64,000 bases of DNA from Allantophomopsis cytisporea (GCA_024752435.1 CP103027.1:992001-1056000), one strand, 5' to 3'; shown: positions 22,667 to 35,223, numbered from the stretch's first letter. Numbers and translations are program-made. Notes: generated by a model not told the origin, from the sequence alone.

Positions 22667-25600
22667 TCATTTTGACCAGAATGCAACCAAATCATCGAAA
22701 TCTTTATTAAAGAGGTCCTCAGCCTTCGTCTTTAAGACCGCCTGTTTCCCAGTCAATTTAATCTTCTCTGGAACGAGCTCAGAGTACACCCGGAAGCATT
22801 TGCGGAGCTCCTTGTCTGCCTCTTCAATCTTGTGCAAAAAACGGAGAGCACGCGAGCGCTTGAAAGAGGCACGAGCCTTTTCGGGCACGTAGTTGTTTGA
22901 CATTGTATATGCTTTGAGTGCATGATCCAATAGAGCTATAGCGGTCTCGTACTGGTGGATACGGATATTGTGCTCGGCCACTTTGACGAAGACAGCCACT
23001 GTGCGGTAGTGATTGTTGCCAAGAGTAGATTTGAAGTGCAGAAGAGCTTTATGGTGGTAACTAAGACTGTCATCCTTAGAGCCTCGGTCGTAAGCTACGT
23101 TTCCGAGGGCGTGGTAGAATCTTCCTGAGCTGTTAAAGAAAGAGATCAGTACTATTCACTGCTACAAGCACTATCTACTGCTACGGTGTGGACGGAAGGG
23201 GGTGACTTACATGAAGGATGATCGATCGTGGTTGCCATATTTCGCCTCGCGATCACTTGCTCCTTTCTCGAGAACTGCAGCGGCCTCGTCCAATCTACCT
23301 TGCAACCAATATGCATAACCGAGGTTGACCATGGGGAGAGATATTAATACTGGCTCAAAGTTGTCGAGCTGTCTTAACAAATCAATAGATTGCAGGAAGT
23401 ATCTTTCGCCTTCGATCCAATCTTCCTTAAGCATGTAAGAAACACCAAGCTCATTGCAAGCAAGGCCCAGCCGCATGTCAGTGCCATGAGTTTTCTCGCC
23501 CAGCTCCTTCTGCATCATGCCATGGAAACTCTTCAGGTTCTCCATTGCTTCAATAGCGTTATTAGCAGCATTTGCGATGACCCCACGATTGTGGTAAAGC
23601 TCGGCCAGTGTGTAGTCAAGCTCCGCGTGCGTTACACCTTCGTTGGAGTATTCGTAAAGTCGGAACTTGAGTGACTCGCAGATTGACTGAGCCATATTGT
23701 TGAATAATTTGGTGTCAATGAGCCTCCCACGCTCATATAGATACCTAGCATTTGTCAACAGTGGTCGTTTTATTTGGAAAATAAAGCTTACCATCCAGCA
23801 TCAGTAAGAAGTCTGGCAAATTGGTAGTAGTTTGAAGTTTCCGATGAGGGTAAAACCGTAGGGAAAATATCTTTCAACCTTGCGATATGCGGAAACAGCT
23901 CCTCACAAACTGGCCAGCGTGAGTTACCATGACGCCTAGAAAGGCTTTGGGTCAGCCTTTACTCACATAGAAGGGTTCAAGTAGTTTAGACCTGCGACTC
24001 AAGAAATATTTGGACGGAGAAAACAGTAAATTGAAGGAGATTTGAACATACCATGAGAGGTGCTCGAAGGGCCAAAGAGATATGAGCAGCTTCACACAAG
24101 CAACAAGTGTTTGTCGGAATTCTTGGGGGTCCATTTCTGCTCTCGCGACGTCTTGGACAAGTCTATGAATGAATAGCTTCTGCTCCTGTTTGTTTCCCGT
24201 AACAAGACAACAGGCAAGAAGTTCTCCTCGAGCAATTCGATATTCCTCGAACGTAGTAGGGTAGCCAGGAAGTTCTATTTTACTCATGGTACTAGTAAGG
24301 AGCCGCTCTGGAATTCCATCTGGATCGATCATTGACAGTACATTCAAGAGCTTCCTACTGTGTTCCAGATTCTCGAACGACCAAACCGAGGCAACAGTAT
24401 GTTCGTGACTCAGCAATTTAAGCTCCGTTTGAAATTTCAGCATATCTCGTTGGCTTTCTCTCTCATTGTAAGCATCAAGAAACTGACCAAAGCTTAACTT
24501 CTTTGTTACAATTATACTGCCCATCTGTGCTAAGGCTAGTGGTAGTCCGCCTAATCGTGAACTCACTTTGGTCACATTTTCCCGATCAACATCAGATAAC
24601 TCTCTACCTGTGAACTTTAACAGAAAGGCAATAGCTTCGTCTGAAGTGAACGGCTTAAGTTGTAGTGACCTTGCCCAGGAGAAAGGGTTGCGGCTAGTGA
24701 TGAGAACAGAGCCGGGCCCATCATATGGCCAGTAATCGTTGAGGACATCGGGGTCTTGCACCCCGTCATAGATTAGCAGCCAAGATATGTTTTTACGAGA
24801 CTTTCGGTCGCCATCGGAATCACGGGCCCGTGGGTTCACAAGCCAGTGTTTAACCATCTCACGAGTATATATCAGGTCATTGGCATCTGCTGAATCTTCT
24901 GGAAGGAGGCCAAGGAGAAGTGCAATCCGTTGAAATCCCCTAGCCATCTCGTTGTTGCTATCTGCATTAACCCAGAGAATCGCGTCGAAGTCTTTCTGAT
25001 GTGTGAGTGCAAATTGAATAGCCAATTGTGTCTTGCCCATGCCTCCAGGGGCGCAAATTGCAAATGCGAGAGGATATGTGATAGCTTTACCGTCGGCTGG
25101 CTTCAACTTAGTCTCTGGACACAGTTCTGCGTTGATTGCATTCAAAGCGTTTCGGCGGCCAAAAAAGTTCTTGTTGAGCGGAGTCGGAGGCATCATATGG
25201 ACGGGTAAGACCGGATCAGTGCGGCGGACCGCAGCTGATGAAGATTCAAGATATAGTTTTCTGAGCAATTTTTGCAAGACTGGATCTCTATCGTGGCCAT
25301 AATAATCGGGTCGTTGGATAAAGCCCCATTCCTCCTCGTAACTTTCGTCAGACTTGGGAATATCACCGCTATCAATAACTGCGCAGTCTTCAGGTATCCA
25401 AACGGTTCCTTGACTGATATGAGGCTCGTCTTCAAATTGAAGCGATGTGTCGGTGCCAATAAGCCAAAGAGATGATCTGGCATCATCGCTTTCATGTCCC
25501 TCATCTGCATGCTTAGAGACCGTTTTCTCGCTTGGTGCCTCCTCTACGTTTTCTTGCCAAGGTAGGGCTTTGATCGATATAGCCTGCAAGTGTAAACCCA

Positions 25601-27387
25601 TATGCTTACAGACGTCTTCAGATATTACTTTATCACGCTCGTATTTCCGATTGCTGTCAGATCCTTTTGCGGTGGTGAGAGCGATGATTTTCTGTTCAGC
25701 TGGTTCGTATCCACAAAGAGGACATATAGTAAATATCCTTTCCGATGGACCTTGGCTGCGTTTCTTGTACCAAGGTAATTGGCTCTCTCTGAAGCCTGCC
25801 GCATGATCAGTTCGCATGTGATCTTCGAATGCTTCCTCGGTGTCAAAGATGCGGAGTTTATGGCCTGCCGCTGTACATGTCCATTGTTTGGTGTGTGTCT
25901 CTTGCACTAGACAATTTAATTCTCTTTTAGCATATGACCCTTTCTCCCATCAAACGGAGTAGAATAAATATGCTTGATTTTTTCGTGAGCTGAAAGTAGA
26001 GGAAGGAGTGCTCGCTATAAGAGGGTGATAAAAGAAAGGGTCTTCTCACTATGTGAAAGCCACGCTGCTCGGTCACGAAACAACCTATGCCCATCATTAC
26101 AATCTTCGAAAACACACACGTACGGCTCGAGGTCGATTAGAATATGACGTCTTGCGCAAGCTTCAGTTAGAGCAGCTTCACAGGTCTGAGAAGGGATGGC
26201 TTACATCCAGTGCGAGCGTACGGCTTCCTTCATTGGAAGCATCATACAGCAATAAGGACACTCAAACTCTTTACTGCCGGGCGATGGCTTAGGTGGATCG
26301 GGTATTGTGACAGCGGCTTGTTGGGTAAATGCACCAGAGAATACCGTGGATGACCTTGACTGTGGCGGTTTGATGACATCTTCGATCTTGAAATTTCCTG
26401 CGAAGTTCGAAGCGGAGGTCTGTGACGGCAATTTTGGTCTAATGATCTTATCATATTTATCATGAGTATCTTGAACCGGACTTTCAATGATTGTCTTAGC
26501 TATGACCGTTGACTCCTCATCCAGCCCGGGTGAAGGCGATCTGTCTGCTAAGGGTGGCGGAGAAAGAAATGATTTCATGCTCAGTTTCTTCTGATGATTA
26601 TGGCGGTATAAAAAGCGTTTCCTGCGCAAAGTGACCAACTTCGCAAGACGTTCCCGAATTACTGGAGCTGCTTCAGGGAATTGATGGGTAATCCATGTGA
26701 GTGCGAATTCGGAAAATTGGTCGCCAATATTATGGCCTTCTTCATCCCTGATCACGAAGTTTGCCGCTTTTGAGTTTTGACTGATAATAGATGGTCGTCG
26801 AATAGCCACAGATAGCCGATACAAGCGATCAATAGTCTGTTCCACCCCATGCAGGCGTTGCTCAAAAGGAGTCCGATCATGGTCAACTGAAATCGAAAGC
26901 GAGTCGTCCGTTTCTGAGCCATGATATGACGAGGACAAGACCGAAGAAGGTAAATTTTGTAGAATGCCATTACTACTGGAGCTATACTCAGAAGTTGCTA
27001 TTGAAGTCGATGGACCTTCACCTTCGTCGTCATCTTCATCAGTCGGTCTGACAGCGTCCATTGCTTTGTGAACATTAGCTACTTTCATTGTAGTTCGGAT
27101 ATGGCTGAACGATACAGACCTCGTCGCAGGTAGCTCTTGAGACTCTTTAAAAGGTCCAGCATCAGATTCCTGGCTTCCAGACTATCTCGCAATCTGTAGT
27201 CGAGAGATGCATGTCCATCTGCGAAGACTCCAATGTTCGCTGACCAGATCTGAAACCGTGCTCTTTGCTCTTCGCCATCAAGGTCGTTTGCGTTGCGGCG
27301 ATCTTCGGCGGCGGGTTGCACGACCACAAGCACATCAAAACTAGAGAGACACTCATCAGCTCGAGTGCGAATCTCGAAGGATGCCAT
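22667..27387 (-). CDS. NLR: zinc-finger / NB-ARC / TPR protein
   Basis: Fungal NOD-like receptor, a class implicated in non-self recognition and incompatibility. Seven exons: 27387-27120, 27063-26205, 26150-26050, 25906-24052, 23935-23792, 23744-23211, 23129-22667; all phases close, 1407 residues. Residues 1-90 are a conserved uncharacterised region (SLDYRLRDSLEARNL). Residues ~355-520 carry C2H2-like fingers: CPYCC...HWIRH, CVFEDC...HMQETH, WTCTAAGH...HMRTDH, CPLCGYEP. NB-ARC ~650-950: P-loop GGMGKTQLA (~697), Walker B SWLLIYDG, GSVLITSRNP, GGLPLAL. C-terminal ~1040-1400 has tetratricopeptide repeats (AELYHNRGVIANAANN, NLGYAYWLQGRLDEAAAVLEKG). Walker motifs are intact, so ATP binding is likely. 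The first intron (27064-27119, CTAAT branch) is inferred. Divergent from the DUF7580 gene. Confidence 0.88.
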
Positions 27388-27811
27388 CACTAGTATCAAA
27401 TAAAACAACTGCGCTCAAGAAGTAAAGGAGAGAAAATAGTCCATGTGCTAAAAAAAAGTGTGGAATATCTTACAAAGTGGTGCAGCCTTATACTGCACAC
27501 CACTACCGCCATGAAGGCCGTATATACGAGTTACACATGGGGCCAAATGATACATGACCGTCGTATCTTTCTGATGAGGCTCCCGATTGAAAAAGACCGC
27601 CCATGCATCAGGCTCTAGAAAGCCTTGCCTTCACAATCGGGCAGACTTGGTGCGGCAACCCCGCTGCTGTATTACGATGATTACAATGAACAGTGAGCGC
27701 CTCCGTCCTGATTCATGCATCTATGCGCCTACTTTCTTCCACCATCTCTTGAAGGTTTTTTCCCCAAGAGTCTTTTATTCAAAGAGTTTCTTTGCAAAAT
27801 AATTCTTAACG
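27388..27811. promoter_or_regulatory. Bidirectional intergenic region NLR / DUF7580
   Basis: 424 bp separate the two divergent start codons. It must carry both promoters. No known motif recognised; the shared region is the physical basis for possible co-regulation. Confidence 0.6.
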
Positions 27812-29659
27812 ATGATTTTTGGTCTTGAGTTAGCTTTTGCACTCATTCCTTTGGTGGTGACAGTCACCGAATACCACCGGAAAACTTATCATAAGCTTAA
27901 GTTGACTGCTTCCGGGAAGGCTAGAGATGAGGAACTTGAGGACTTTCTCTCGGACCTTCATGACGAGATATCTCTGCTTGGACACACTCTACATTGCCTG
28001 ATCTCCGACCTCACGACGCTTACCGAAGAGCAAAGAGATCGGCTATTAAATCTTGATCGAGAGCAATGGAAGCAAGAGGATGTCCAGATCGCATTAAATA
28101 CAAGGCTGAGTGGCGATTCAGAGAACGCCTTCACAGATATTCTCGATCGTCTGCTGAAGTCCTTGGATGATGTGGTGAGTGAGAGGACTCTACGCTTCAT
28201 CCATTCCGATGTTGTAAGTGGCTTGTGTCTCTGACTTTACTTATTATGACAGGACTGATCAATCATAGACGCGCTCACCAGGCCTTTATAAGAAGCTTGA
28301 AGGGTTTCGCGAGGACATGAAGAACGGTACAACAATTCATGATCTCCGCTCTCGATTCCAGTTCACTACCAAAGAGGAACGTCGTAGTAAGAACATCAAA
28401 AGAATTTCGAAATGCAACAAGAAGTTGGAGCGATTTGTCCATGGTCATCCTTCTGTCATTGTTGAAGATGCAGCAAAGAATTCCCGACGGAACGCACAAC
28501 CTCCAACGAACAGGTCTCGTAGAATGTCCCATGATGTACACAAGAGAATCGCTCGCAATTGGTCCTGCCCTTGCCCTTCGCCTCACGAAGCAAGGCTAAG
28601 CCTCTTAAAGTGTCTAGTGAAACCAAAGAACGCAGACTCGGCAATGAATCTCAATTTGTTAGTGTCTATGATGAGTGCAGACCAAGCAAAGAAGATTTGG
28701 TTGGAAAGTAGAATCCGTGTCCTCCCTAACAAGTAAGTGATCTGAGTAATCACCTAATATTTCCTTGGGAAAGTCTAATCAAACTGGCGACCGATAGAGA
28801 AGGGGAAACAAGCAAGCCACTCGTCAGACAAGAAACAAGGGGCAAACCTCTAGTTAGGTTTGCGGATGAGCAAGACCCCGTTGAGAAAAACCTAGCTCCT
28901 AAAGATCCACGACACTATATCGATACTGAGTCGATCTGTACCTTGATTAAAGAGGCTCATAAGAACAACAGCAGCCTTGAGCTTGTCTTCGATGGAGAAA
29001 ATCTCTGGCAAGCGAGACCAAAAGGAAACCATGTCGTCCTCAGACCAGAAATGGGAATTCCACTCAAGACTTTGCTTGGAGATTCTGAATTGAGGCTGAA
29101 ATTGAAAGAAAGTAGAGTCCTAGCGGTTGTTCTCGCCCATGCTATCCTCCATTACTGCGAAAGTCCATGGCTGTCAAATACATGGAATAAGGAGCACGTG
29201 AACTTCTTTGCCAACATCAAAGGCCCCGATCTGATGAGACCATATCTTGCAACGCAGTTTGAGTCTTTGTCTACAAGCCCAGAGCAAACTTTGGATAACA
29301 TGTATTGCCACCCAAGTCCGGCTCTTCTGTCCCTCGGAATCTTGCTCCTAGAACTCTACCTATCGAAACCCATAGAATCGCTTTGGGAATCGGTTGATAC
29401 TGAAAACGGTATGGAAGGAATCAATACCAATTGGATTACAGCCGAAAAGCAACTGGAGAAGCTGGGAGATGATCTGTACGAAGGCTACAGGAATGCAATC
29501 CAGGCCTGTCTTAATATCGATTACGTAGGCGTTGAGGACAGTTTGAGTCTCGAAGATGAGGGCTTTAGGAAGTTAGTCTATGAGCGAGTTATAATACCCC
29601 TGGAAGACGAATTGAAAAACGGATTCCATGTTAGTCCCGAAGACCTTGGAGTCTTGTGA
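27812..29659 (+). CDS. HeLo-like / DUF7580 domain protein
   Basis: Three exons (27812-28213, 28269-28732, 28798-29659), phases exact, 575 residues. The N-terminus (FGLELAFALIPLVVTVTEYH) is a hydrophobic helix followed by helical, charged sequence, as in HeLo-like proteins of the fungal prion/cell-death class. The C-terminal ~230 residues match what I know as DUF7580: LEDVLGDS-like GIPLKTLLGDSELRLKLKES, VLAHAILHYCESPWLSNTWN, SPALLSLGILLLELYLSKPIE, and a terminal helix. This C-terminal part is kinase-like in layout but shows no catalytic HRD or DFG. Function is not established; a role as NLR partner is inference from the head-to-head arrangement. No amyloid-type motif seen. Confidence 0.82.
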
Positions 29660-30819
29660 GACGTTCAGTACTATTCAATCGTCGGGTTTGGGTACATCGG
29701 CGCCAGTGGTATGGTTTGTTTGTGGCTGGTGGTCTCCCGAGGTGAGAAGATTGTGTAAGGTAACTTTGTAGTAATGTATCAGCATTCATAATACTAGTTG
29801 CGGATGCCTATCCACGATGAGGTCCGCGGCACTCTTAAGTGAGAATCTTTAGAGAGAAGGACTGATAGCTCTTTGACAATAGTTGAGAAGTCAGTGGATA
29901 TCCATAGCTGTAATTCAAGTGACTATTGTTTAGGTTGGTTACCCGAGAGGTTTAATGCCTCTGATTCACCTTTTAGCTCTGGTGTATACTGACGCGTTGA
30001 GTTAGAGTTTTATAGTTTTCGAAAGAAGAGCCTTTGTTTCTTTGCAACTCAGACTGTAAAACCTTACTTTCTGTAAACTGCTTGGTTAAGAACTGCAGAC
30101 CGATTCTAATCTGGATGGAAAATGGTACTCAGAGGAGAGAAAAGTGTGGGGTGGGGCGGGGGCGGAGCACATACTTAGGTAAATATGTACACATTTTACC
30201 TTACGCTACTACCATGGTGGGTGGAACTAAAAGAAGCGTGGGGCAATATGTAGCGTGCACGCGCACTTACTGTACATGAACCCGCAAGCTCCTCCAGGGT
30301 AGTGCGGGGCCTCTGTTAATCGCTGAGCGCTCTGACACTTCTACATAAGCTACTGCCCCTAGCACCCGCTGTGCAACAACCTCGATAAACAATCTCGATA
30401 CCTAATCGTGCAGCGAGGTAGTGGAACCCGTGCTTGAGCTTCAATATGGTTGTTGGCTCGGTACCTTAGTATTTTGCGGTTTATTTAATTTGTTAGGTTG
30501 TTTATAGCCCAATTGACTATGGGAAAAATGGGCTGCTCCCATAACACGTTATTCCGCAGTCACCAGGTCACCCGAAGACCTAAGAATTTATAATTTCTTA
30601 GAGAATATTTAGCCGAGCTGCGTTGCGCCGCACACCCGTGATACTTAAAGTTATAACCGGGCTAGTAGAGCTTCAGACTTCTTGATTATAACGGTTTCAA
30701 TTCTCACGATCGATCACCAACCATTCTTCAACATCCCTTCTATCATTGCTTCAATTCCTAAGCTCTATTTATCATCGGCCAAGATCTTAAAAAAAGAGCT
30801 GCGGGTACCTAGTGTCATC
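29660..30819. other. Intergenic region
   Basis: 1.16 kb without a supported gene. Contains the 3' end of the DUF7580 gene and the promoter of the CmcJ-like gene. Short open frames (for example around 30034-30279) have no family signal. Confidence 0.55.
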
Positions 30820-32058
30820 ATGATTACTGAAATCCAGTCAAGTACGTGGAGAGCAAATGATTGTATGGTCTAGGTATATCGTATGATGAATTTAACAAAT
30901 CATCGCTCCAGATTCAGATGGCTATGTTGAAGCCGACATCCACTTCCTAGCTAAGGACGAATTATACCAAGTTGAAAAGCCCTATAGCCTTCGGTTTCCC
31001 CCCGAAGATGATCTTGCACAAACCAATATCAGACGAGAAAAACACAAGCTATACATACAGGATATGCGTTCAGTGGGCAACTTCACACTGGAAAATAACG
31101 GATTTCAGATTATGCCGATAGCATCGAAAATGACATATGCAGACTTCGATGATGAAGAACGGATCAAGTCAGTATATCTTACTGAAGTGAAAGATACTTT
31201 GATGAGGGACCTAGGCGCAAAGAATGTTCATGTCATGGATTTTGTTGTATGATGCTCTTGCACAGGTCTCTGAGCCTAGATAAAGCTCTGCTAAGAACTC
31301 TCAGGTCCGACGAAGACATGCTTCCTTTCCAATATCCACAGGAGAGGAATTCGGAGCCGAGCAACCTGCGGCATTGGCACACATTGGCAAGTCTCCACAT
31401 ACTGTTTTCGGGTTTCAGCCCTATTGTTGACACTAAAAAGATTTCACTGTTCGCGAGGGTGAGCGTCTTCTCAACGTCGTGTATGGTGATAGAGCTCTTG
31501 ACATAGTAAAGGACCATTGGCAGATCATCAAGTAATTACCACTCCTCTCTTGATTACAGCTTTTCAGTGTGTATCAATAGCTAATATGTTTAGTGTTTGG
31601 CTACCCCTTCGTGGACCCTTGAACGATTGGCCATTGGCATTCTGTGATGCTCAATCTGTAGATTTTCGAAACGATGTAATGGCTGGTGATGTGGTGTATG
31701 AGCACTTTGCAACAGAGAATTTGCAGGTCTCGTATAATCCCAACCACAGATGGTTCTATCTTTCAGGACAAACCACTTCCGAAGCCCTCATTTTCAAAAG
31801 CGCAGATAGTGAGCATTGCACGGCGCCAGGTAATTAGCAGCTCTTTCACACTTGTTCTCTCCATTCCGGGTTCAAAATAGGTACGCTGAAATATATGTCT
31901 AACAATGCGTAGCATCTCCACATGCTAGTTTTTATAACCCGAAAGCGTCTCCAACCGAATTTCCAAGAGAGAGTATCGACTGCAGAGCGTTCGTGCTATA
32001 TGCGGACTTGGAGGAGTATCCGCCTGTTGTAGAAAATATTTTCCAACGGCACGGTTGA
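30820..32058 (+). CDS. CmcJ/AsaB-like hydroxylase, possibly decayed
   Basis: Member of the fungal GA4-desaturase/CmcJ/AsaB oxidoreductase family, usually linked to secondary metabolism. Exons 30820-30841, 30912-31246, 31305-31531, 31594-31829, 31913-32058. Family signatures: YSLRFPPEDD, NIRREKH...IQDMR, VRRRHASFPISTGEE, INVWLPLRGPLNDWPLAFCD, YNPNHRWFYLSGQT, PHASFYNP, PRESIDCRAFVLY. Two oddities. Exon 3 has in-frame TGA and TAA; removing 31404-31457 (54 nt, GTTTTC...GCGAG) keeps phase, gives 303 residues and restores the usual 30-residue spacing from the metal-motif His to the IIN segment. Second, the HxD metal motif reads HIG, so a ligand is missing. Either an inactive protein or a pseudogene. 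Confidence 0.65.
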
Positions 32059-32790
32059 AAGTTTCAATCACGTCACAACCAGAATAGGAATACATTTATT
32101 GGAAATTATAAGATTGTCGCCGATATACAATACTGATGGGACCTGTTACAGAGACTTCCGGGATGATTCCAAGATCAGAAACGATTATATCTACAGAATC
32201 TCTTCTCCTTTGAAAGAGCTTTTGACAGCCTGCTACCTCAGATCCAGTGGCTAATCACTATTCGTTGATACCATTCCCCCAAGCCATTTATATCATCAAG
32301 AGAACAGATTATCCATCAGCTTAGCTCCTCACTGACTGACTATAATGCTCTTTAAATCTACACCATCGCTGTTCGTCGTGGTAGGCAGTAAACGAGAACC
32401 CTAGCGTTCGAGCCTTGCTGTCGATACTAAAGGCATTTCCACTTAAGTTCTATCGAGAATGACTTTCGTCCTCTAGAAAACCTACGGCTCATACCATTAT
32501 GTATCCCTTGGGCCGTAATCATGACACATCCTTGCAATTCTTTTGTAGTTTATAAAATATACATAATTATCTTTCGCTTCTGTACCCTTGATATGCAAGC
32601 TCCACTGTGCACTGGATACTAATTCTTCGTACTAAAACTATACAATGTAACACTCTTATAACTTAGCCAAAATAAAAAAGTTTACCCTATCAATATAAAA
32701 CTATAGAAATTATTTGTAAATACTATATAAATGCTCCCTTAAGCTCTTAGTAACTTTTGAATAAGTTATTCTTAAAAGCTTTGAATTTTA
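32059..32790. other. Intergenic region
   Basis: About 730 bp between the CmcJ-like gene and the second repeat cluster; becomes AT-rich after 32560. Nothing recognised. Confidence 0.55.
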
Positions 32791-32791
32791 A

Positions 32792-33043
32792 TAGAGTGAC
32801 TGGCCCGAAACCGACGCATTTTTCAACCTTTTGACTATATAACACTTTAAGTCCGCGCGCATAGTCCGAATCGGGCAAGAGGATAAAATATAGCTCTTTA
32901 GCTTCTGCTCTACAATACGTGTAAGTTATATATTAATTGAATTCAATAGTGCTGAGTTATACTCATTTTTGGTATATGCTTACTTTCTACTTCTCTTGCT
33001 TTCTACAAGAGCTTATAGCTAGCTGTAACTATAGAGAATATCT
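32792..33043. repeat. Foldback family, interrupted left arm
   Basis: Begins TAGAGTGACTGGCCCGAAACCGACGCA and runs through the left-arm landmarks (GTCCGAATCGGGCAAGAG, CTTCTGCTCTACA, GAGCTTATAGCTAGC) until a new element tip starts at 33044. Confidence 0.68.
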
Positions 33044-33750
33044 TAACGTGACTTATAGGGAACCAACGCATTAGCCGAAGCTACGCAAATTCCGATGTTT
33101 TGTCAATATCTTATTATAACTATACATACACTAGTCCAAATCAGGCAGGGAAATATTGTACTATTTGTTCTATTGAAATTATAAGTTTTACACTAAGTAC
33201 ATAACATTATACTAAGTTACTCTTGATTTTAGTCAGCTCTTATATTTGACTTCCCTTCTACTTTCTAAGTGCTCCCAACTAGCTGTATACAAATTGCTGT
33301 ATATAGAGGCTTATTAGGGCTTGAAGACCTTATATATAACTTAGGTTTATAGTTATATAACTCTTAAAATGAAATATAGTATAATAGCTTGAAAAATTAC
33401 TTACTTTTTCCCAAAACTTCTAATAACTTTAGCTAGAGCAATTATAAATAGCTATAAACTTATATAAAGGGCTTTTATACCTTAATAGCCCTATATATAA
33501 CACAATTTATATACAGCGAGATAGAAGCTCTTACAAACCAAGAAGTAGAAAGTAAAGGTATATTGAAAATGAGTATAACTTGGTGTAATAGTATACAATT
33601 AGTGTAAGACTTATACAAACTGTAGAGCTATAGTGTAGTACGCTGTCTTCTTACCCGATTTGGACTAGTTTGTATAGAGTTTTAATAAGATATTGACGAA
33701 ATATTGAAAATGCATTGGTTCTGGTAATACGTTGGTTCTAGTAAAGTTAT
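33044..33750. mobile_element. Foldback element, variant tips
   Basis: Starts TAACGTGACTTATAGGGAACC, a tip different from element A, then shares the family body; ends GTTGGTTCTAGTAAAGTTA. About 707 bp with homologous inverted arms. It appears inserted into the arm at 32792-33043. Confidence 0.7.
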
Positions 33751-34140
33751 ATTATTTAGCCTTTGTTCTACTAAGTATATAAGTTCTACATCAATCGAGT
33801 GCAATTATGCTAAGCTACATTTGATTCAGCAATGTAACTTACTTAGTTAGCTATAGGGAAACAATGTATTAGTTAACTAGCTAAAGAAATATATTTTCGA
33901 AAAACTTTACTTGTATTGACAATTACTCTAATGTAACTGAATGTAACTAGCCTATAAACAATGTAGGCCTATAAATAACATAGGCCAATAAACGACGTAT
34001 TTTTGGAATTTTCACTTAAAGTAACTACAACTCTATATATACTAGTTTAAAGTGGGTAAGTAGACTGGCATATAATTCTATAGCTTCCTCTCTACAGTAT
34101 ATATAGCTTTTACACTAATTAAGTACAAATTTACTAGTGA
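33751..34140. repeat. Foldback family fragments
   Basis: Degraded pieces, including a left arm from about 33948 (GTAACTAGCCTATAAAC with the doubled tip repeat) that is cut at about 34140 by the next element. Confidence 0.55.
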
Positions 34141-35017
34141 GAGTGACTAGCCCGGAACTGACGCAGGCCCGGAACCGACGCATTTTTCAACTTTCCAACT
34201 ATATAATACTATAACTCCACGCGTACTAGTCTGAATCGGGCAAGAGGATAGAATATAGCTCTTTAGCTTCTGCTCTACAATATGTGTAAGTTTATATTAA
34301 TTAAGTTCAATAGCGCTAACTTATACTTACTTATAGTATATACTTACTTTCTACTTCTTTTATACTTTTTAAGAGCACCTAGCTAGCTGTATACAAATCG
34401 CTCTATGTATAAGGCTATTAGGGTATAGTTACCCTATATAAAAGCTTATAACCAAAAGTTTTATAATCGCTCTAGCTAAAGTTATTAAGAACTCTATTCA
34501 AAATCGAGCAATTTTCAAGTTGTATGCTATATATCCCTTTAAGAGTTAAATAACTACCAACCAAGCTTATATATAGGGTCTTTATACTCTAATAAGCTTA
34601 TAACTATAGAGTAACTGGCCCGGAACTGACGCACCGCATTTTTCGTACTAGAAGCGACGCAGTACCCGTGATTTTCGCGAATTTTCGCGTTTGAGTCACT
34701 ATTTCATCCACTATTCTCTGAGAATTAGTAGGTGTACGTCGGTTCTGGGCCAGTCACTCTATATAACGATTTGTATATAGCTAGCTAGGAGCTCTTGTAA
34801 AGTATAAGAGAAGTAGAAAAAGAGTATAAGCTAAAAAAGAGTATAACTTAGTGTAATTGTATTCAATTAGCGTGTAAGTTAAATATACTATAGAGCAGAA
34901 ACTAAAGAGCTATATTCTATCTTCTTGCCCGATTTGGACTAGTTCGCGTAGATTTACAGTGTTATATAGTCAAAAAGTTGAAAAATACGTCGCTTCAGCT
35001 AATGCGTTGGTTTCATA
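34141..35017. mobile_element. Foldback element with CCGGAACC-type tips, nested MITE
   Basis: Starts GAGTGACTAGCCCGGAACTG, repeats the tip (GGCCCGGAACCGACGCA), and runs to about 35017. Contains the short MITE 34605-34763. Body shares the arm landmarks of elements A and B but is diverged. Confidence 0.68.
34605..34763. mobile_element. Short MITE, copy 3
   Basis: TATAGAGTAACTGGCCCGGA at left and GGTTCTGGGCCAGTCACTCT followed by ATA at right form inverted repeats around 159 bp. Core TTTTCGCGAATTTTCGCG...CTATTCTCTGAGAATTAG is nearly the same as in copies at 19416 and 21409. Confidence 0.82.
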
Positions 35018-35223
35018 TAACGTAACTTATGGGAACCGGCGCATTAGCCGAAGCAACGCATTTTCGAAATTTTCACTTAAATCGATTGACTATAACTCTA
35101 TGCATACTAGTCCAAATTGGGTAAGGAGATAGACTATAGCTCTTTAGCTTCTGATCTATATAATGTGTAAGTCTTACACCAATTGTATACTATTCCACCA
35201 AGCTATACTTATTTTCAGTATAA
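35018..35223. repeat. Foldback family, truncated left arm
   Basis: Begins TAACGTAACTTATGGGAACC and contains the left-arm landmarks until it is cut by element C at 35224. Confidence 0.65.

Noticed and set aside
23936..24051. Extra 25-nt exon inside an NLR intron (CAG at about 23992 and GTGAGT)
   Set aside because: Splice signals look good but the reading phase breaks and a stop follows; a single 116-bp intron keeps frame.
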